A stretch of 7,949 nucleotides of DNA from Clostridia bacterium (lineage in GTDB: Bacteria; Bacillota; Clostridia; Christensenellales; Aristaeellaceae): the NCBI GenBank assembly GCA_017412445.1, contig JAFPYA010000121.1:1-7949 (forward strand), given 5' to 3'. The notes beneath the pieces are model-generated. The model made no database searches, was not told the origin of the DNA, and saw only the letters and a program-made list of their open reading frames with translations. Shown piece by piece: positions 1-5,882 of this stretch. Position 1 is the stretch's first letter; the number at the start of each line of letters is the position of its first letter. The translations under genes were made by a program, and so were the position numbers.

Positions 1-1593
1 ATGAGCGAATATCAGGCACTCTACAGGGCGTGGCGCCCCGAACAATTCAAGGATATTTACGGTCAGGAGACGGTGACCCGCACGCTCAGGCGGCAGATTG
101 TCAGCGGTCACATCGCGCATGCCTATCTGTTTTGCGGCAGCCGCGGCACTGGCAAGACCACCACCGCAAAGGTGTTGTCGCGCGCAATCAACTGTACTGA
201 CAACAAGGACGGTGAGCCCTGCGGCCAGTGCGAGGTGTGTCGACAGCTGAAAAACGAGAGCACTCTCGACGTATTGGAGATAGACGCCGCCTCAAACAAC
301 GGCGTTGACGAGGTGCGCACGCTCAGGGACAACATTTCATACACTCCGACGGTGGGCAAATACAAGGTCTATATCATAGACGAAGTCCACATGCTCTCTA
401 CCAGCGCGTTCAACGCCCTGCTCAAGACGCTCGAAGAACCGCCCAAGCACGCGGTGTTCATATTGGCGACCACAGAGCCGCAAAAGCTCCCGGCCACGGT
501 GCTTTCCCGCTGCCAGAGGTACGATTTCAAGCGCATCTCGGTAAAGGACATAAGCGCCCGTCTGTGCGTGGTGCTTAAAGGCATAGGTAGAGCGTGCACA
601 GACGAGGCCGTGGAGGAAATCGCAGTCGCCGCGGACGGCGGCATGCGCGACGCGCTGTCCCTCATGGACATGTGCTTGAGCTACACGGACGGAGAGGTCG
701 ACGCAGCGCTGGTCAGACAGGTGCTGGGCTCAAACGGCCGCGAATTCATGTTTGATTTCACAGACGCGCTGTGCGACAGGGACGCTGCCAAGGCCTTGAG
801 CATGATATCCGAGGCCATGCTCGACGGCCGCGATCCCGCGGTGTTTACGCGCGAGGTGGCCGCTCATTTGCGCACTGTGCTTATAGCCCAAACCACGGGC
901 GAAAGCGTCAGAGAGCTGTGCGAGCTTACAGGCGAGGCCGCAAAGCGCTTCCTTGAGCAGGCGCAAAGGTACGAGATGACGCGCCTAATGCGCACAATGG
1001 ACGACTTCATAAAAGCCGAGGGCGATATGCGTTATGTTGCAATGCCGCGCTCAGTTATAGAGCTCTGCGCGGTGAGAGCCTGCCGCGTATCAAACGAAAA
1101 GACGCCCGACGGTATGAACGAGCGCCTTGAAGCGCTTGAAAGGCAGCTGCGTGAAGGCAGCTTCAGCTTTACGACAAGTAACGCCGCAACCAAAGAGACG
1201 AAGCCTACACCTGCACCAAAGCCCGCCGCCAGAGAAACCGCTGCGCAGGCGGTGCCTGCGCAGGATGCCGAAATGCCTCTGTTTCGCAAGGCTGCGCAGC
1301 TCATCAGCGAGAAAAACAAATCCTTGAGCTATGCTTTGCAAATTGCCGTGTATAATAAAACCGAGGGCAACGTCATCTACCTGTCGATACCGGACAGCAT
1401 GTACATACAAAAGAATTGGCTTGACGAAAAACACGAAGAGATAGACAAGACGCTCTCTGAGGTATACGGAAGACCAATGAAGCTCAACGTAACCCTGTTT
1501 GGCGATTCAAAACAGGCTCCGGGCAAGATTGATTCCCAATTACTGACGGAAATAAGCGATTTCGGCTCGCGGGACAAGCTGGAGATTTTGTAA
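1..1593 (+). CDS. dnaX: DNA polymerase III subunit gamma/tau (clamp loader ATPase)
   Basis: This is the ATPase subunit of the bacterial clamp loader, which opens and loads the beta sliding clamp at primed sites in the cytoplasm. The 530-residue product has the family N-terminus (YRAWRPEQF near residue 8). It has a Walker A motif GSRGTGKTT at 46-54, a zinc module formed by C65, C74, C77 and C80, Walker B and DEVH at 123-130, the sensor 1 stretch ATTEP at 156-160, and the SRC arginine-finger motif at 169-171. Residues of roughly 390-425 form an Ala/Pro/Lys-rich linker, and the last 100 or so residues are a tau-like C-terminal domain. The ATG at base 1 matches the usual start, but any promoter or RBS lies outside the window. 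I saw no obvious A-AAA-AAG frameshift site. The ybaB-recR pair that often follows dnaX is absent; a TIM-barrel gene follows instead. Confidence 0.97.
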   Translation: MSEYQALYRAWRPEQFKDIYGQETVTRTLRRQIVSGHIAHAYLFCGSRGTGKTTTAKVLSRAINCTDNKDGEPCGQCEVCRQLKNESTLDVLEIDAASNNGVDEVRTLRDNISYTPTVGKYKVYIIDEVHMLSTSAFNALLKTLEEPPKHAVFILATTEPQKLPATVLSRCQRYDFKRISVKDISARLCVVLKGIGRACTDEAVEEIAVAADGGMRDALSLMDMCLSYTDGEVDAALVRQVLGSNGREFMFDFTDALCDRDAAKALSMISEAMLDGRDPAVFTREVAAHLRTVLIAQTTGESVRELCELTGEAAKRFLEQAQRYEMTRLMRTMDDFIKAEGDMRYVAMPRSVIELCAVRACRVSNEKTPDGMNERLEALERQLREGSFSFTTSNAATKETKPTPAPKPAARETAAQAVPAQDAEMPLFRKAAQLISEKNKSLSYALQIAVYNKTEGNVIYLSIPDSMYIQKNWLDEKHEEIDKTLSEVYGRPMKLNVTLFGDSKQAPGKIDSQLLTEISDFGSRDKLEIL

Positions 1594-1623
1594 ACAAAAT
1601 ACTGATTTAAGCGGAGGTTGCAT

Positions 1624-2532
1624 ATGCTTACAGGCATCACCACAGGCGGACTTTTTGATATACTCGGCGTAGAGGGCTCGTTTTCAATGCTGAAGGAAGC
1701 GGGTTTCGATGCCGTTGACTTCAGCTTCGATGTCTTTTGCAGGCTCTGGAGCGTGCACAACGGTGCGCGCGACGATCTGTTTTTCAAGGACGAAGAAGAG
1801 CTCGTCGAGTACTTCAGACCCTACAAGCAGGCGGCGGACAAATACGGCCTCATGATCCATCAGGCTCACGCACCGTTCCCGTCGTATTTCGTAAATGACG
1901 ACTACACAAACGCCTACGCCCTCGAAGCCATCAAAAAAAGCTTTCCAATAATCAGCATGATGGGATGCAGATATCTCGTGGTGCATCCTGGCTTTGCCAA
2001 CTATGAAAACCGCCTCGAGCCCGAGGAGGAAAAGAAGGTGAACATGGCGCTGTATTCTGCGCTGATTCCATGCTGTAAAAAGTATAGTATCACGGTTTGC
2101 CTCGAAAACATGTTTACCGGCAACCGCGGCAAAATATACGAGGCCATATGCCAAAATCCAGATGAGGCGAATGAATACATAGATTCCTTGAACGCGCTTG
2201 CGGGACAAAAGTGTTTCGCCTTTTGCTACGACGCGGGACACGCCCTGCTTCTGGGCAGAGATCAATACAAAACGCTCAAGCAGCTGGGGCACAGGGTTGA
2301 GATACTGCACGTACACGACAACAACGCCGTGGAGGATGAGCACATTTCACCCTTCATGGGAAAGCTCGACTGGGGGCGCTTCGTAAAGGGCTTAAAGGCG
2401 ATAGGGTACAACGGCGTAATGAATCTTGAGGCAACGAACCTCTACAACCGCTATCCCAAGGAGCTGCTCTTCAGCATTTACCGCCAGGCGGCGGACACGG
2501 CGAGGTATTTGACAGAGTGCGTTGAAGCCTGA
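1624..2532 (+). CDS. Sugar phosphate isomerase/epimerase-like TIM-barrel protein
   Basis: This is a 302-residue cytoplasmic protein of the xylose isomerase-like / AP endonuclease family 2 TIM-barrel superfamily. Typical strand-end motifs appear in order: HQAHAPFP at 79-86, LVVHPGF at 118-124, VCLENMF at 158-164, CYDAGHA at 201-207, LHVHDNN at 228-234, and NLEA at 267-270. E161, D203, H206, H229 or H231 and E269 are plausible metal ligands, inferred from family pattern. The substrate cannot be told from sequence; members act on various sugars, keto sugars and inositols. I chose the ATG at 1624 because GGAGG at 1613-1617 sits six bases upstream; an in-frame TTG at 1618 abuts the RBS and is too close to be used. 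The gene starts 30 bases after dnaX with no terminator between, so cotranscription with dnaX is likely. The functional link to replication is unclear. Confidence 0.85.
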   Translation: MLTGITTGGLFDILGVEGSFSMLKEAGFDAVDFSFDVFCRLWSVHNGARDDLFFKDEEELVEYFRPYKQAADKYGLMIHQAHAPFPSYFVNDDYTNAYALEAIKKSFPIISMMGCRYLVVHPGFANYENRLEPEEEKKVNMALYSALIPCCKKYSITVCLENMFTGNRGKIYEAICQNPDEANEYIDSLNALAGQKCFAFCYDAGHALLLGRDQYKTLKQLGHRVEILHVHDNNAVEDEHISPFMGKLDWGRFVKGLKAIGYNGVMNLEATNLYNRYPKELLFSIYRQAADTARYLTECVEA

Positions 2533-2552
2533 GAATATAAAAACGTAAAGAT

Positions 2553-2585
2553 AACAATTACCTATTGACATGGTAGGTAATTGTT
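2553..2585 (+). promoter_or_regulatory. Upstream operator-like inverted repeat around the -35 box
   Basis: AACAATTACCTA (2553-2564) and TAGGTAATTGTT (2574-2585) form a perfect 12-bp inverted repeat with a 9-base spacer that contains the -35 box. A dimeric repressor bound here would block RNA polymerase. The core TACC-N9-GGTAGGT (2559-2578) recurs 40 bp downstream. The likely ligand is the Rrf2 protein encoded at the end of the same operon; this is inference. It could also fold as a hairpin at the end of a transcript from the upstream gene, but no T-run follows it. Confidence 0.72.
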
Positions 2586-2593
2586 GCTATAAT
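2565..2593 (+). promoter_or_regulatory. Consensus sigma-A-type promoter of the cysK-nifS-nifU-iscR operon
   Basis: TTGACA at 2565-2570 and TATAAT at 2588-2593 are separated by exactly 17 bp, so both boxes match the housekeeping consensus perfectly. Transcription is expected to start near base 2600, about 37 bases before the small leader ORF and about 160 before cysK. A promoter this strong usually needs tight repression, and operator-like repeats flank both of its boxes. Confidence 0.88.
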
Positions 2594-2623
2594 AAATCTA
2601 CCAACCAAACGGGTAGGTTTATT
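2591..2623 (+). promoter_or_regulatory. Downstream operator-like inverted repeat over the transcription start
   Basis: AATAAATCTACC (2591-2602) and GGTAGGTTTATT (2612-2623) form a 12-bp inverted repeat with one mismatch and a 9-base spacer. It overlaps the end of the -10 box and the predicted start point near 2600. It shares the core TACC-N9-GGTAGGT (here 2599-2618) with the upstream repeat. Because most of the left arm lies before the expected start point, a DNA operator is more likely than an RNA hairpin. Confidence 0.68.
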
Positions 2624-2636
2624 TTGGGAGGGCACA

Positions 2637-2708
2637 ATGAACACCTTTGCAGAGAAGATTATCAGCCCAAATCCGGGAGCGTGCAAGTGCCGATGTCGCC
2701 GAATTTGA
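2637..2708 (+). CDS. Putative 23-residue Cys-rich leader peptide before cysK
   Basis: This short ORF begins at an ATG placed 5 bases after GGAGG (2627-2631, inside GGGAGGG 2626-2632), one of the best ribosome binding sites in the window, and ends at TGA 2706-2708. The 23-residue product starts MNTFAEKII and ends in CKCRCRR followed by Ile, with cysteines at 16, 18 and 20 encoded by TGC, TGC and TGT. It is read from the operon promoter and lies 52 bases before the cysteine synthase gene. Cys codons clustered in a leader ahead of a cysteine biosynthesis gene suggest a ribosome-mediated attenuator sensing Cys-tRNA supply. Alternatively it is a small metal-binding peptide. I do not recognise a described family. 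No signal peptide or membrane segment is visible. Confidence 0.6.
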   Translation: MNTFAEKIISPNPGACKCRCRRI

Positions 2709-2717
2709 CATCTTCTC
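2652..2717 (+). promoter_or_regulatory. Candidate attenuator: two mutually exclusive RNA pairings over the leader ORF
   Basis: GATGTC (2692-2697) pairs perfectly with GACATC (2707-2712) around a 9-base loop; the stem covers the third Cys codon and the stop codon of the leader ORF. GAGAAGAT (2652-2659), early in the same ORF, is perfectly complementary to ATCTTCTC (2710-2717). The two pairings share bases 2710-2712, so they compete. No T-run follows, so if this is a switch it more likely acts on translation or RNA stability than as an intrinsic terminator. The link to Cys codon reading is inference. Confidence 0.35.
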
Positions 2718-2760
2718 GATTCAGCAATTACTCAGCGCTTGACGCGGAAAGGAATTTATC

Positions 2761-3690
2761 ATGTCAAATATATATACCTCAGCGGATCAGCTTATAGGCA
2801 AAACGCCCCTGCTCGAGCTCAGCAATATAGAAAAGGAGCTCGGCTTAAACGCAAAAATACTTGCAAAGCTTGAATATTTCAATCCCGCAGGCTCGGTCAA
2901 GGACAGGATCGCAAAGGCGATAATAGACGATGCAGAAGCCTCTGGCAAGCTTAAGGCCGGCGGTACAATAATAGAACCGACCAGCGGCAACACCGGCATA
3001 GGGCTGGCGAGCGTCGCGGCGGTAAGAGGCTACAGGCTCATACTCGTGATGCCCGATACAATGAGCGTCGAGCGGCGTCAGCTTATAAAAGCGTACGGCG
3101 CGGAGCTGGTCCTCAGCGAAGGCAGCAAGGGCATGGCAGGCTCGGTAGAGAAGGCAGAGGAGCTGCACAAAGAAATACCGGGCAGCATAATCGCAGGCCA
3201 GTTTGTAAACCCCGCAAACCCCAAAGCACATCGTGAAACCACGGGTCCCGAAATCTGGCAGGACACCGACGGCAACGTGGACATATTCGTAGCGGGCATC
3301 GGTACGGGCGGTACGGTGACGGGCGTGGGCGAGTATCTCAAATCCAAAAATCCCGCCGTCAAGGTTGTGGCCGTCGAGCCCGCGAGTTCGCCATTGCTTT
3401 CCAAGGGCACGGCGGGACCGCACAAAATTCAGGGCATTGGCGCAAACTTTGTGCCCGAGGTGCTGAACACAAAGATATACGATGAAATCATCGCCGTGGC
3501 AAACGAGGACGCGTTTGCCGCAGGCAGACAGGTCGGTCTCAGGGAGGGCGTGCTCGTGGGAATATCCTCAGGCGCGGCAGTCTGGGCCGCGATTGAACTG
3601 GCAAAGCGACCCGAGAACGCAGGCAAGACTATCGTAGCGTTGCTGCCCGACACCGGCGACCGCTATCTCTCGACACCATTATTTGCATAA
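2761..3690 (+). CDS. cysK: Cysteine synthase (O-acetylserine sulfhydrylase)
   Basis: This is a PLP enzyme that makes L-cysteine from O-acetylserine and sulfide in the cytoplasm. The 309-residue product has the usual family length. K47 in NPAGSVKDR is the expected PLP Schiff-base lysine, PTSGNTG at 73-79 is the substrate-binding loop, and GTGGT at 181-185 binds the PLP phosphate. HKIQGIGANF at 221-230 is the loop that contacts O-acetylserine and serine acetyltransferase in known CysK enzymes, GISSGAA is at 268-274, and LPDTGDRYLST is at 295-305. The start is supported by AAAGGA (2748-2753) seven bases before the ATG. It is the first large gene of the operon, 15 bases before nifS, and supplies the cysteine that NifS uses. 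No serine acetyltransferase gene (cysE) is present in the window. Confidence 0.96.
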   Translation: MSNIYTSADQLIGKTPLLELSNIEKELGLNAKILAKLEYFNPAGSVKDRIAKAIIDDAEASGKLKAGGTIIEPTSGNTGIGLASVAAVRGYRLILVMPDTMSVERRQLIKAYGAELVLSEGSKGMAGSVEKAEELHKEIPGSIIAGQFVNPANPKAHRETTGPEIWQDTDGNVDIFVAGIGTGGTVTGVGEYLKSKNPAVKVVAVEPASSPLLSKGTAGPHKIQGIGANFVPEVLNTKIYDEIIAVANEDAFAAGRQVGLREGVLVGISSGAAVWAAIELAKRPENAGKTIVALLPDTGDRYLSTPLFA

Positions 3691-3705
3691 AGAACGAGGT
3701 CAGAC

Positions 3706-4899
3706 ATGAACGTTTACTGTGATAACGCCGCCACCACCAGGATGAGCAAAACGGCCGTTGAGGCCATGCTGCCTTTCCTGTACGACAACTTTGGTAACCC
3801 TTCGAGCCTGTATTCTATAGGGCAAAGGGCTAAGGAAGCGCTCGAAGCCGCACGCGCCGACGTGGCCACGGTCATAAACGCAAAGCCGGGTGAGATATAT
3901 TTCACCTCCGGGGGCAGCGAGGCCGACAATCAGGCCATACTTTCTGCGGCCGCTCAGGGCGAAAAGAAGGGGAAAAAACATATAATCTCTACCGCCTTTG
4001 AGCATCACGCGGTGCTGCATACGCTAAACGCGCTCAAAAAGCGGGGCTTTGAGATAACGCTCCTTGACGTGCACAGTGACGGCGTTGTTACTCCCGAGCA
4101 GGTTGCCAATGCTATACGTGAAGACACCTGCCTCGTGACCATTATGTACGCAAACAACGAAATTGGGACCATACAGCCCATAAAGCAGATAGGCGAAATC
4201 TGCCGCAGCAAAAAGGTGCTGTTTCATACGGACGCGGTTCAGGCCGCGGGCCATGTGCCGATTGACGTGGAAGACTTGAACGTCGACATGCTTTCGATGT
4301 CTGCCCATAAATTCCATGGTCCCAAGGGCACGGGCGCGCTTTACGCGAGAAAAGGCGTAATACTCACCAGCCTCATAAACGGCGGTGCGCAGGAGAACCG
4401 CAAGCGCGCGGGTACCGAAAATGTGGCGGGCATAGTGTCCATGGCGGCAGCATTGAAGGAAGCCGCAGGACAAATCGGCGAGAACGGCAAAAAGCCGATT
4501 TCATTGCGAAACAGGTTGATTGCAGGTCTTGGCGAAATCCCATACGGCGAACTGAACGGCGACGCAGATCGCCGCCTGCCCGGCAACGTCAGCTTCTGCT
4601 GTGAGGGCATCGAAGGAGAAAGCCTGCTTTTGATGCTGGACGACAAGGGCATCAGCGCCTCGTCCGGCTCTGCCTGCACCTCCGGTTCACTGGATCCGAG
4701 CCACGTTTTGCTTGCGATAGGGCGTCCGCATGAGGTGGCGCACGGCTCGCTCCGCCTGACTCTCGACGCAGATACCACGGAAGAGGAGATTGACTACGTA
4801 ATCGCCTCTGTAAAAGATGTGGTAAGTTATCTTCGCAACATGTCGCCGCTCTGGCGCGACCTCGTAAACGGCAAAAGACAGCACGTATTTGCAAAATAG
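3706..4899 (+). CDS. nifS: Cysteine desulfurase, NifS/IscS type
   Basis: This PLP-dependent enzyme converts cysteine to alanine and holds the sulfur as a persulfide for transfer to the Fe-S scaffold. The product is 397 residues long. DNAATT sits at 6-11, GGSEADN at 69-75 and FEHHAV at 98-103, where one His is the expected catalytic base. HTDAVQ at 174-179 contacts PLP, K202 in SAHKFHGPKG is the expected PLP lysine, and C324 in SSGSACTSGS is the catalytic cysteine on its mobile loop, followed by DPSHVLLAIG. The long loop is typical of class I (NifS/IscS) enzymes rather than SufS. GAGGT (3696-3700) precedes the ATG by five bases. The C-terminus runs about 15 residues beyond the common MSPL motif and ends in a basic tail. 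It lies 15 bases after cysK and 10 before nifU. Confidence 0.96.
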   Translation: MNVYCDNAATTRMSKTAVEAMLPFLYDNFGNPSSLYSIGQRAKEALEAARADVATVINAKPGEIYFTSGGSEADNQAILSAAAQGEKKGKKHIISTAFEHHAVLHTLNALKKRGFEITLLDVHSDGVVTPEQVANAIREDTCLVTIMYANNEIGTIQPIKQIGEICRSKKVLFHTDAVQAAGHVPIDVEDLNVDMLSMSAHKFHGPKGTGALYARKGVILTSLINGGAQENRKRAGTENVAGIVSMAAALKEAAGQIGENGKKPISLRNRLIAGLGEIPYGELNGDADRRLPGNVSFCCEGIEGESLLLMLDDKGISASSGSACTSGSLDPSHVLLAIGRPHEVAHGSLRLTLDADTTEEEIDYVIASVKDVVSYLRNMSPLWRDLVNGKRQHVFAK

Positions 4900-4909
4900 G
4901 AGAGTTTTT

Positions 4910-5341
4910 ATGGCACTGTATTCCGAAAAAGTAATGGATCACTTTCGCAATCCCCGCAACGTGGGCGTGATTGAGGACGCTGACGGCGTGGGCGAGGTGG
5001 GAAACCCCGTCTGCGGCGACATAATGAAAATCTATCTCAAGATAGATAACGAAACAATTTCTGACGTAAAGTTTGAGACCTTCGGCTGCGGCAGCGCAAT
5101 CGCCTCCAGCTCCATGGCAACCGAGCTGATAAAGGGCAAACCCCTCAGCGAAGCGCTTAAGCTCACCAACAAGGCGGTTACCGAGGCGCTTGACGGATTG
5201 CCCGCGCACAAGCTGCACTGTTCCGTGCTGGCGGAGGAGGCAATCAAGGCCGCTGTCAAGGACTATTACGACAAAAACGGCATCGCCTACGATCCCAAGG
5301 ATTTCCCGGACTGTGACCATTGTGAGTCCTGCGGCGTCTGA
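4910..5341 (+). CDS. nifU: Fe-S cluster assembly scaffold, NifU/IscU-type
   Basis: This is the scaffold on which NifS-derived sulfur and iron are built into Fe-S clusters. The 143-residue product is a single IscU-like domain beginning MALYSEKVMDHFRNPRN. The three cluster-ligand cysteines are C35 in NPVCGD, C60 in TFGCGSAIASSS and C104 in KLHCSVLA, with conserved D37 and H103. The C-terminus adds C135, C138 and C141 in a CxxCxxC arrangement not found in E. coli IscU. The ferredoxin-like and NFU domains of full-length Azotobacter NifU are absent. I chose ATG 4910, with AGGAG (4898-4902) seven bases upstream; a TTG seven codons earlier lies inside nifS and has no RBS. The stop codon shares a base with the start of the regulator gene. 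Confidence 0.94.
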   Translation: MALYSEKVMDHFRNPRNVGVIEDADGVGEVGNPVCGDIMKIYLKIDNETISDVKFETFGCGSAIASSSMATELIKGKPLSEALKLTNKAVTEALDGLPAHKLHCSVLAEEAIKAAVKDYYDKNGIAYDPKDFPDCDHCESCGV

Positions 5342-5748
5342 TGAAGGTTTCAACGAGGGGGCGCTACGCCCTGAGAGTAATGATAGATCTCGCCGAGCAT
5401 TCCGGCGGCGAGTATATCGCCATGCGCGAAATAGCTGCGCGGCAGGCGATTTCGCTCAAATACCTTGAGCGCATACTGCCTTCGCTGGTTGAAGCGGGCA
5501 TAATCGAGGGCGTGCAGGGCAAGGGCGGAGGATATCGTCTGCTTAAGCAGCCGGGTGAGATTTCGGTAGGGGAAATTCTGCGCCTGACGGAGGGCGAGCT
5601 TGCTCCCGTGAGCTGTGACAGCTGTGTGGGGCAATTGCCCTGTACTCGCACCGCTGATTGCCGCACAAAGCCCATGTGGGATGAGCTTAAACGGGTGATA
5701 AACGATTATCTTGACAGCGTTACGATCGAGGCTCTTATGAAGCAGTAA
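5341..5748 (+). CDS. Rrf2 family transcriptional regulator, IscR-like
   Basis: This 135-residue DNA-binding protein has the Rrf2 winged-helix layout: MKVSTRGRYALRVMIDLA at the start, a helix-turn-helix around residues 26-47 (REIAARQAISLKYLERIL), and the wing GKGGGYRL at 60-67. It carries C92, C95, C101 and C107, spaced C-x2-C-x5-C-x5-C, in the region where E. coli IscR binds its [2Fe-2S] cluster through C92, C98 and C104. It therefore probably senses Fe-S status; CymR-type cysteine regulators of the same family lack such a cluster. The ATG overlaps the nifU stop by one base (TGATG) and has no clear RBS, so translation is probably coupled to nifU. As last gene of the operon it is placed for autoregulation through the repeats at 2553-2623. 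I withhold the symbol because the target and cofactor are unproven. Confidence 0.92.
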   Translation: MKVSTRGRYALRVMIDLAEHSGGEYIAMREIAARQAISLKYLERILPSLVEAGIIEGVQGKGGGYRLLKQPGEISVGEILRLTEGELAPVSCDSCVGQLPCTRTADCRTKPMWDELKRVINDYLDSVTIEALMKQ

Positions 5749-5752
5749 TGAG

Positions 5753-5785
5753 ACGCACGGCACGCGGCCGTGCGTTTCGTTTTTT
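5753..5785 (+). terminator. Intrinsic terminator after the Fe-S operon
   Basis: ACGCACGGC (5753-5761) pairs perfectly with GCCGTGCGT (5767-5775) around a 5-base loop. The GC-rich 9-bp stem is followed by TTCG and then six T residues (5780-5785). It starts four bases after the regulator stop codon and closes the cysK-nifS-nifU-regulator transcript. Confidence 0.9.
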
Positions 5786-5814
5786 GCAGGCATAAAATTA
5801 TTTAAAAGAACACC

Positions 5815-5843
5815 TTGTCAAGTCTGACTTCCGGCAGTATAAT
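5815..5843 (+). promoter_or_regulatory. Sigma-A-type promoter of the oligoendopeptidase gene
   Basis: TTGTCA (5815-5820) and a perfect TATAAT (5838-5843) are 17 bp apart, so the peptidase gene has its own housekeeping promoter with a start expected near 5850. The -10 box sits in a perfect 12-bp palindrome, GTATAATTATAC (5837-5848), which may simply reflect its AT content. None of the GGTAGGT half-sites seen before cysK occurs here. Confidence 0.8.
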
Positions 5844-5882
5844 TATACGGGACAGACCGAATAATATGCAAGGAGCTTCATT

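Noticed and set aside
1300..1330. Possible programmed frameshift in dnaX at an A-rich run
   Set aside because: The run GAGAAAAACAAA is not the A-AAA-AAG slippery heptamer, and I saw no convincing stimulatory stem or upstream SD-like element.
1618..1623. TTG as a start for the isomerase-like gene two codons before the ATG
   Set aside because: It directly abuts GGAGG at 1613-1617, leaving no spacer, while the ATG at 1624 has ideal spacing.
1684..2343. Long minus-strand open frame of 219 codons opposite the isomerase-like gene, and similar ones opposite cysK, nifS and the peptidase
   Set aside because: They mirror strong coding frames with recognisable family motifs, lack RBSs and resemble no protein family.
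2600..2760. T-box or S-box (SAM) riboswitch in the cysK leader
   Set aside because: The leader is only about 160 bases and lacks the T-box sequence, a specifier stem, the S-box core and a terminator hairpin with T-run.
2570..2797. A 75-codon open frame across the operon promoter and leader
   Set aside because: Its start overlaps the -35 box, upstream of the expected transcription start, it has no RBS, and it runs into cysK in another frame. The product resembles nothing known.
4889..4909. TTG start adding seven residues to NifU
   Set aside because: It lies inside the end of nifS with no RBS; ATG 4910 has AGGAG seven bases upstream and begins with the conserved NifU N-terminus.
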